Shown here piece after piece: positions 58,125-64,000 of a stretch of DNA of 64,000 nucleotides. The stretch is from assembly GCA_963691705.1 (NCBI GenBank), contig OY829539.1:40805656-40869655 (forward strand), given 5' to 3'. Each line of letters opens with the position of its first letter. Within the stretch, counting starts at the first letter, position 1. The position numbers were made by a program, and so were the translations under genes. The notes under the pieces were generated by a model. It had not been told where the DNA came from. It ran no database searches and was given only the letters and a program-made list of their open reading frames with translations. The DNA comes from Viola odorata (Eukaryota; Streptophyta; Magnoliopsida; Malpighiales; Violaceae).

Positions 58125-61100
58125 CTGGACGGGTGGGTCGACCACCTCCTCTTCCTCTACTGTGAAGGGTTTGAACCCTTCATAGAACGACTCCATGGTC
58201 AAATACAGTCGTGACCCTGTATGGGCCTGTCCATTTGGATTTGAGCTTTCCTGTAAAAAGTCTTAAGCGAGAGTTGTATAATAAAACTTTCTGACCAACA
58301 ACAAAAGACTTAGGAGATATCAACTTATCGTGGTAGGCTTTTGTCTTGCTCTTGTAGATAAGGGCATTTTCATAGGCATCATCATGAAGTTCCTCAAGCT
58401 CTTGGATCTGGAAACGGCGATGTTTGTTTGCCTCCCCTAGATCCATGTTGACCTTCTTAATAGCCCAAAAGGCTTTGTGTTGGATTTCTACTAGGAGGTG
58501 GCATGACTTTCCATAGACCAACCGATATAGAGTCATCCCAATCGGGGTCTTGAAAATGGTCATGTAGGCTCATCCTTGCGGGATTGATTGACCATTTTTT
58601 TCTAGGATGGATTTGATTTCTCTATTGGAGATCTCAGCTTGCCCATTTGTCTAGGGGTGATAAGCCGTCGAGACTCGATGAGTTACTCCATATTTATTGA
58701 GAAGAGAATAAACAACCCGGTTACAGAAATATGTGCCGCGATCACTGATGAGGGCTCGAGGGGTCCTAAAGCGGTTGAAGATATGGGTGCGCAAAAAGTT
58801 CACCACTACCTTGGAATCATCAATTTTTGTTAGCTTGGCCTCGATCCATTTGGAGACATAATCGACAACAAGGAGGATGTAGATATTCCCATAAGAGTTT
58901 GGAAATGAACCCATGAAATCAATTCCCCAAATGTCAAAAATCTCACAAGAGATGATATTGGTAAGAGGCATCTGGTTACGAGCTCCTATGTTCCCCTTCG
59001 ATTGACATCAAGGGCAAGACGCGCAATACATGTAGCTGTCTTTCAAAATCGACGGCCAATACAGGCCGACCTCGAGGACTTTTAAGGCTATTTTATTTGC
59101 AGTGAAATGACCACCCTCTGTTGATGAATGACAGAATTTCAAGATCGAGGGAACTTCATCCATAGTCACGCACCTCCTGATGAGTTGGTATGAACAATGC
59201 TTCCATAGATAGGGGATGTCCCAAATGTAATACTTTGATTGTTTCTTAATGTGTTGACGTTCGGACGTTGAGGCCTCGTCAAGGAAGGAACCGGTTGCAA
59301 GGTAGTTGGCTATGTTAGAGAACCAGGGAAAATAGATGGCTTGGGAGAGACACATATACTCGTTAGGGAAAGTATCATGGATAGGCAACTGTGAATAGTC
59401 CTCTTAGGCTGGTAGCCTACTTAGATGGTCCGCGACCAAATTCTCTCTACCTTTATTATCCTTGATCAAGATGCCGAACTCCTGCAGCAATAAAATCCAG
59501 CGGATGAGGCGGGGCTTGGCGTCGACCTTCATCAATAGGCATCTAAGGGCTGAATGATCTGAATAAATGATAACATGCGTGCCCAAGAGGTACCGCCTGA
59601 ACTTGTCTAGGGCGTAGACAACTACTAAGAGCTCCTTTTTAGTGGTGGTGTAGTTTTGTTGAGCTGGATCGAGTAACTTTGAGGCATAGTAGATGACATA
59701 CGTCTCCTTATCCTTCTTTTGCCGCAAGACGACGCCAAGGGCATGATTGCTAGCATCGCACATGATTTCAAAGGGAAGTGACCAATTAGGGGCTCGAATG
59801 GTGGGAGCGGTGATGAGTTTGGTCTTGAGCAAATCAAATGAAGCCTTGCAATTGTCGCCAAACACAAATTCCACATCTTTCTAAAGTAATCTACACATGG
59901 GTTGCGTGATTTTGGAGAAGTCCTTGATGAAGCGCCTATAGAAACCAGCATGCCTTAGAAAGGAACACACATCTCTAACACAGGATGGATAGGGCAAGGA
60001 TTCAATTACTTCAATTTTTACTTTATCAACTTCAATGCCCTTGCTGGAGACGATAATATGACACAAGATGAGGCCTTGATCGACCATAAAGTGGCACTTC
60101 TCAAAGTTTAATACCAGATTGGTCTCGATGCAGCGTTGTAGGATTTTCTTCAAGTTGGCAAGACATTCGGAGAAAGAATTTCCATAGACAGTGATGTCTT
60201 CCATAAAGACCTCGATACCTTTCTCGACAAATTCTGAAAAAATCCTCAGCATGCATCGCTGGAAAGTAGCAGGGGCATTGCACAAACCAAAAGGCATTCT
60301 TCGATATACGAATGTACCGAATGGACAAGTGAAAGTGGTCTTCTCTTGGTCTTCGAGGGCAACTGGAATCTGATGGAAGCCTAAGTACCTGTTTAGACAA
60401 CAATAATGTGTCTTGCCCGCGAGGCACTCTAACATCTAGTCAATGAACGGTAGCGAGAAATGATCTTTGCGAATGGCTGCATTCAGACGACGATAGTCAA
60501 TACATACTCGCCAGCTATTCTGGATTTTGGTTGGGATAAAAGCACTGTCTTGCCCTGTAGTGATGGTGATGCCAGTTTTCTTGGGCACGACCTGGACGGT
60601 GCTCACCCATGGACTATCAGAGATCGGGTAGATAACACCGACATCTAATAACTTCAGCACCTCTTTCTTTACCACCTGCATCATAGGAGGATTCAATCTA
60701 CGCTGAGGTTGATGGACTATCTTGCTGGCATCCTCAAGATGGATTCTATGAGTGCACAGGGCTGGTGACAAGCCCTTGATATCAGCAATTGTCCATCCGA
60801 TGGCTTGCTTAAATTCTTTCAACAGAGAAATCAACTCCTTCTCTTCTGGCTCGTCAAGCTTGTTAGAGATAATGACTGGAAGTGATTCGTCTGCGCCTAG
60901 ATAAGCATATTTGAGGTGTGACGGTAAGGCCTTTAATTCAAGAATCGGAGCTTGAACGAGGGAGAAAGGAAGCTTGACATGATTATCTTGGTGAGGAGAG
61001 ATAACAAGAGGTTCTTGAGAGAGAATAGGTTGCTCCTCTAGCGCAGCAACAACTGAGTGTAGCTCAGGTGGTGTGACAACTGTCGAGACCAAGTCATACA

Positions 61101-62887
61101 AATTTTTCGGAGTGAGACTCCTGTCGAGGGCAAGCTGCAATGGATCAATAGAATCAAAATCAGCTACTTCATCAATAAATGGATCAATTAAGTCAACATA
61201 ATTGAGACTAGAAAATTCAGAAGAATATCGCATTGCTTCAAGCATATTGAATTTAATGATCTGGCCATCAAATTCAAGAGAAATGGTGGCATCATGGACG
61301 TCTATCTTTTTCACCCCGATCATGTTGTGTTTGTTGATACACAAAGTTTTCAAAAACTTGGCATATCTAGGGACATTCTTGATTGCTTACAATAGAGGGA
61401 TGTTGATGATGACTTTACTGAAAATATCAAAGATCTCTCGCTCTTCCTTATCCTTCTTGGATTTAACGAGACATTGAGGGAAAGGTGGTTCAAGAATCTT
61501 GTGGATGTACTCTTGAGTGAACTCGGGTGGGTTCTTGTCATTCTTGGGGGAACCTCTTGGAGAACGGATATGGTCCTCTATTACATCTGGAAGTTTTGGT
61601 TCTTTCTTCTTCTTGGGCTTGAGCTCAGATTCTGGTGATTGTTCGACGTCGAGGGCAAGACGCACTAGAGGAGGTAATTCAAGACCACTTCGGAGGGTCA
61701 CAACACACACCTCGTGTTTTGGGTTGATCTCTATTTGCCCTGGAAGTCTTCCTTTATTTTTCAATTCCTTCATTTTAGCATTCATAACATTCATTTGCTT
61801 TTGGAGCTCAGAAATGATGTTCTTGTAATTGATGATCTCATCAGTATGGAGAGGGGCAGAAGTCTGTTCCTTAGAAGGTGGGTACTGATATTGCTGATTG
61901 TGCTGATATGGAGGTCTAGGCCTGTAATTCTGCATGTTGAAAGGTGGCTGAGACTGATTGCTATACTGATACTATTGTTGTGATGGCTGACTAGGCCTAG
62001 ATGATTGGGGGTTGTGAGGCCAATTGAGATTGGGGTGTTTCCAGCCCTGGTTGTAGTTCTGACCATAACGGACATTGTATCTACCAACAACGTTGACTGA
62101 GATTTCTTTAGGAACATAGGGATAGGCGTCTGTGGCATGATCCATAAAATTGCAACTCTGGTAGACCTTGATCGAGACAGGTTGTCCTGAAGCCATATTC
62201 TGTAGCATGCCCGTGATGGTCGTCAACTGATTTTCCATGGCAGCGACACGGATATTTTAAATATGAATTGCGACTGTGTCAGATGCAATGATAGTCTTGG
62301 CCATGAGTTCGATGATAGCTTTGGAAGCAGCTGGAGTGTGAACACAAAGAGAGCCACCGGTTGCGGCGTCCAATAAGGCCTTATCATTTGGCTTCAAGCC
62401 CTCATAAAAATACTGAATAAGAGTATGGTCAGTCAGGTTGTGGGAAGGACACAAGGCTTGCATTTTCTTGTAACGCTCATGATATTGCCCTAGACTCTCG
62501 CCATCCTGCTGAACAATGGAGACTAGTTGCTTGCGGGTCATGTTTGCCGTAGACGCCGGATAATACTTATCAGTGAAGGCTTTAGACATCTCGGCCTAAG
62601 AAGTAATAGATCTTGGAGGAAGGTCGTAGAACCAATCCTTGGCAGCGTCCTTGAGACATAAAAATCGCAGCTTGGCCTGGTCAATATTGACATTGGTGGG
62701 TTTCATAGCCTCACAAACAGAATGAAGATGCTGCAGGTGGCGATGAGGATTCTCTTTAGGTAAACCATGGAAGGAGGGAGGGTGATGCATAGCAGCGGAC
62801 TTGAGCGTCCAATCATGCTCGACTACTAGGAGCTTCTGGAGTGGCATTGAGATCGTCTATGGTCTGATCATTCGATGGGTCTGCCAT
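58125..62887 (-). pseudogene. Athila A gag-pol polyprotein, degenerate, protease domain missing
   Basis: A minus-strand frame running from about 62847 to 58180, broken only by stops. The start MADPSNDQTIDDLNATPEAP at 62887 is in another frame, implying one early shift. Order: gag core (SFHGLPKENPHRHLQHLHSV, LKDAAKDWFYDLPPRSI, YFYEGLKPNDKALLDAATGG), a degenerate zinc knuckle (SCNFMDHATDAYPYV), then VVTLRSGLELPPL. Next comes a jump from KFLKTLCINKHNM to KIDVHDATISLEFDG, where the aspartic protease should be. Reverse transcriptase has FCPFGTF-like TCPFGTFVYRRMPFGLCNAP and FMED instead of FMDD near 60215. RNase H ([30 protein letters not shown]) looks complete. Integrase follows (CHSSTEGGHF, YCASCP then a stop, [29 protein letters not shown]), with a small deletion before [17 protein letters not shown]. 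It resembles Athila-lineage polyproteins closely. Confidence 0.93.
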
Positions 62888-63156
62888 ATTGGGTATCTCG
62901 GGATTGACAAACTCAACATTGTCGAGGCCTAGATGAAAGAAAGGAAAATCTTCAAGAAAGAAACCGTCAAGATTATCCAGATCGGAGAGATTTTTGTCGA
63001 GGGCAGGATGAAGAATTCCTCTATGGTTAATAGTTGGTCCCCTAGCTTACCTTCAAAGTCCTCTTTCTGTTCTAGTAAGCTCGAGATCGAGTGGTAGTAG
63101 ATCTGGAGCAACTCTCCTGGTCATACAAATAAAAATAAGATATCACTTCCGTTCAG

Positions 63157-63174
63157 TCCTCGGCAACGACGCCA
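63157..63174 (-). promoter_or_regulatory. Primer-binding site of Athila A (tRNA-Asp type)
   Basis: The minus strand reads TGGCGTCGTTGCCGAGGA, matching the tRNA-Asp-complementary site used by Athila elements (TGGCGCCGTTGCCGGGGA) at 16 of 18 positions. It fixes the element orientation and the inner edge of the 5' LTR. Confidence 0.88.
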
Positions 63175-63179
63175 AAATT

Positions 63180-63540
63180 TGACTCACCGTCGAAACGGGT
63201 CAAAAATAATATTAAAACCTGATGCCTAGATGCACAAATTAATTTGCGTATAATGGTAACAGGGTCGAACCACAGAGACTGAAGGATGAGTCTTGCCCTA
63301 GATGTATGATAGAATGAAATGCACAAAATAGTAACACAAGAGAGGGGGGTTGGTTAGTCAAACAAGTTGACCAAAAGATGTCGAGGCCTAGACAGCTAAC
63401 AATGAAAAAATTAATAAAAACAACAGAAATAATATTATAAGAAATCAAATATGGAGAAATCTTAGCAAGGGGTTTTTCTTGGGGTGTGTCGAGGCCTAGT
63501 CAGTCATTGACGTACAGATAGTCTATTCTCATGCTATAGA
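63180..63540 (-). repeat. 5' LTR of Athila A, inner part
   Basis: On the plus strand it starts TGACTCACCGTCG right beside the primer site. Positions 63452-63540 match the 3' LTR (22240-22330). At 63541 the LTR sequence is cut by another repeat; the rest would lie beyond the window. Confidence 0.82.
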
Positions 63541-64000
63541 TGTTGATCGCGTGTCGAGCACGTCAAATATAAGTGTATAAAAGATATAAAAAGGGGTAGA
63601 AATATAACTTATCACTTGTCCACAAGGAACTTGTAGATGGTGGTAAGAGGATCGCCCACAGAGACTTCGGGGGATTTGTAGTTCTTGGTTGACTTCCTCG
63701 TCATTGAGTTTGGTTGGCTGGTTCTAAATATTAAAAAGAAAATAAAAGCAATTAAATAGTTCAAAACAGTCTTGGTCAAAGGTTTGGCCAAGACAGGGGG
63801 TCAAGATTGAAAACAGTAAAAAGAAGGTTCTCGGTAAGAGCATGAACGGGCTATGTTCTTATGATTCGATCACTGATTCAATGGCGTTCATCTCTATATT
63901 TGCAGCGCTGCTGTGGATAAGACAACGCCCAACTCAAGTTTACCCTCGGTTGTCAGTCGAGGCCCACGGTTGTCAATCGGGTATGAGTTGTATTATTCAT
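63541..64000. repeat. Probable LTR of a further element inserted in the Athila A 5' LTR
   Basis: At 63541 the LTR phrase GCTATAGA stops matching the 3' LTR and a new sequence begins with TGTTGATCGCG, a plausible LTR end. The passage AGAGGATCGCCCACAGAGAC resembles sequence found in Athila LTRs (compare AGGGTCGAACCACAGAGAC at 63261). No ORF. The other end is outside the window, so element type and orientation are uncertain. Confidence 0.5.

Larger units (their letters stand above)
22236..64000 (-). mobile_element. Athila A: Athila-type LTR retrotransposon carrying nested insertions
   Basis: A minus-strand element: 5' LTR from 63180 rightwards (interrupted at 63541), tRNA-Asp-type primer site, gag-pol (62887 to about 58125), a spacer hit by Tat-1 (27321-57803), an Athila-type ORF (27008-25276), a long 3' non-coding part and a 3' LTR (23530-22236). 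LTR identity is supported by 22240-22330 matching 63452-63541 (AGTCAGTCATTGACG, ACAGATAGTCTATTCTC). Without the insertions its own sequence is roughly 11-12 kb, normal for Athila. Non-functional: many stops, a missing protease domain and an altered catalytic motif in reverse transcriptase. Confidence 0.88.

Overview
The window is nuclear DNA of a flowering plant, most likely a eudicot. The evidence is one intron-containing gene for the plastid transcription protein pTAC6/PAP8, surrounded by plant-type LTR retrotransposons (Athila, Tat, chromovirus and copia lineages), hAT and Stowaway MITEs, and a PIF/Harbinger transposase. I cannot name the species.

Left part (1-20.8 kb). Positions 1-2670 hold the 3' end of a dead Ty3/gypsy chromovirus. 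Positions 2671-6195 hold the 3' end of an Athila-type element on the minus strand (Athila B). A Stowaway MITE (6203-6432) follows, then the single host gene, PTAC6 (six exons, 7273-10483). Downstream lie a hAT MITE (10720-11115), a Harbinger transposase split by a small non-coding LTR element (12658-14524), a second MITE of the same hAT family (16136-16696), about 3 kb of gene-free AT-rich DNA, and an IQD (calmodulin-binding family) pseudogene joined to a copia protease fragment (19970-20810).

Right part (20.8-64 kb). This is a Russian-doll nest. An Athila-type element on the minus strand (Athila A) runs from a 3' LTR at 22236-23530 to a 5' LTR at 63180 and beyond. Between its pol and its Athila-type ORF sits a plus-strand Tat-lineage element (Tat-1, 27321-57803, target duplication GTATG). 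Inside Tat-1 sits a second, younger relative (Tat-2, 34672-50208, target duplication CCCGC). A further LTR starts inside the Athila A 5' LTR at 63541. The Athila A 3' LTR faces an inverted LTR copy at about 20806-22140.

How the genes work together. Each Tat element carries gag, protease, reverse transcriptase, two RNase H domains and integrase on the plus strand. Downstream comes a repeat-rich 3' region, then about 7-8 kb of antisense genes. I find four antisense genes (A to D) in the same order in both copies, most with a TATA-like box shortly upstream and two with spliceosomal introns. A and B are paralogues of the putative gypsy-type transposon (Transposase_28-like) family. This conserved antisense module is the most interesting feature here. 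No element looks currently autonomous: all gag-pol frames contain stops or frameshifts. Tat-2 is the best preserved.
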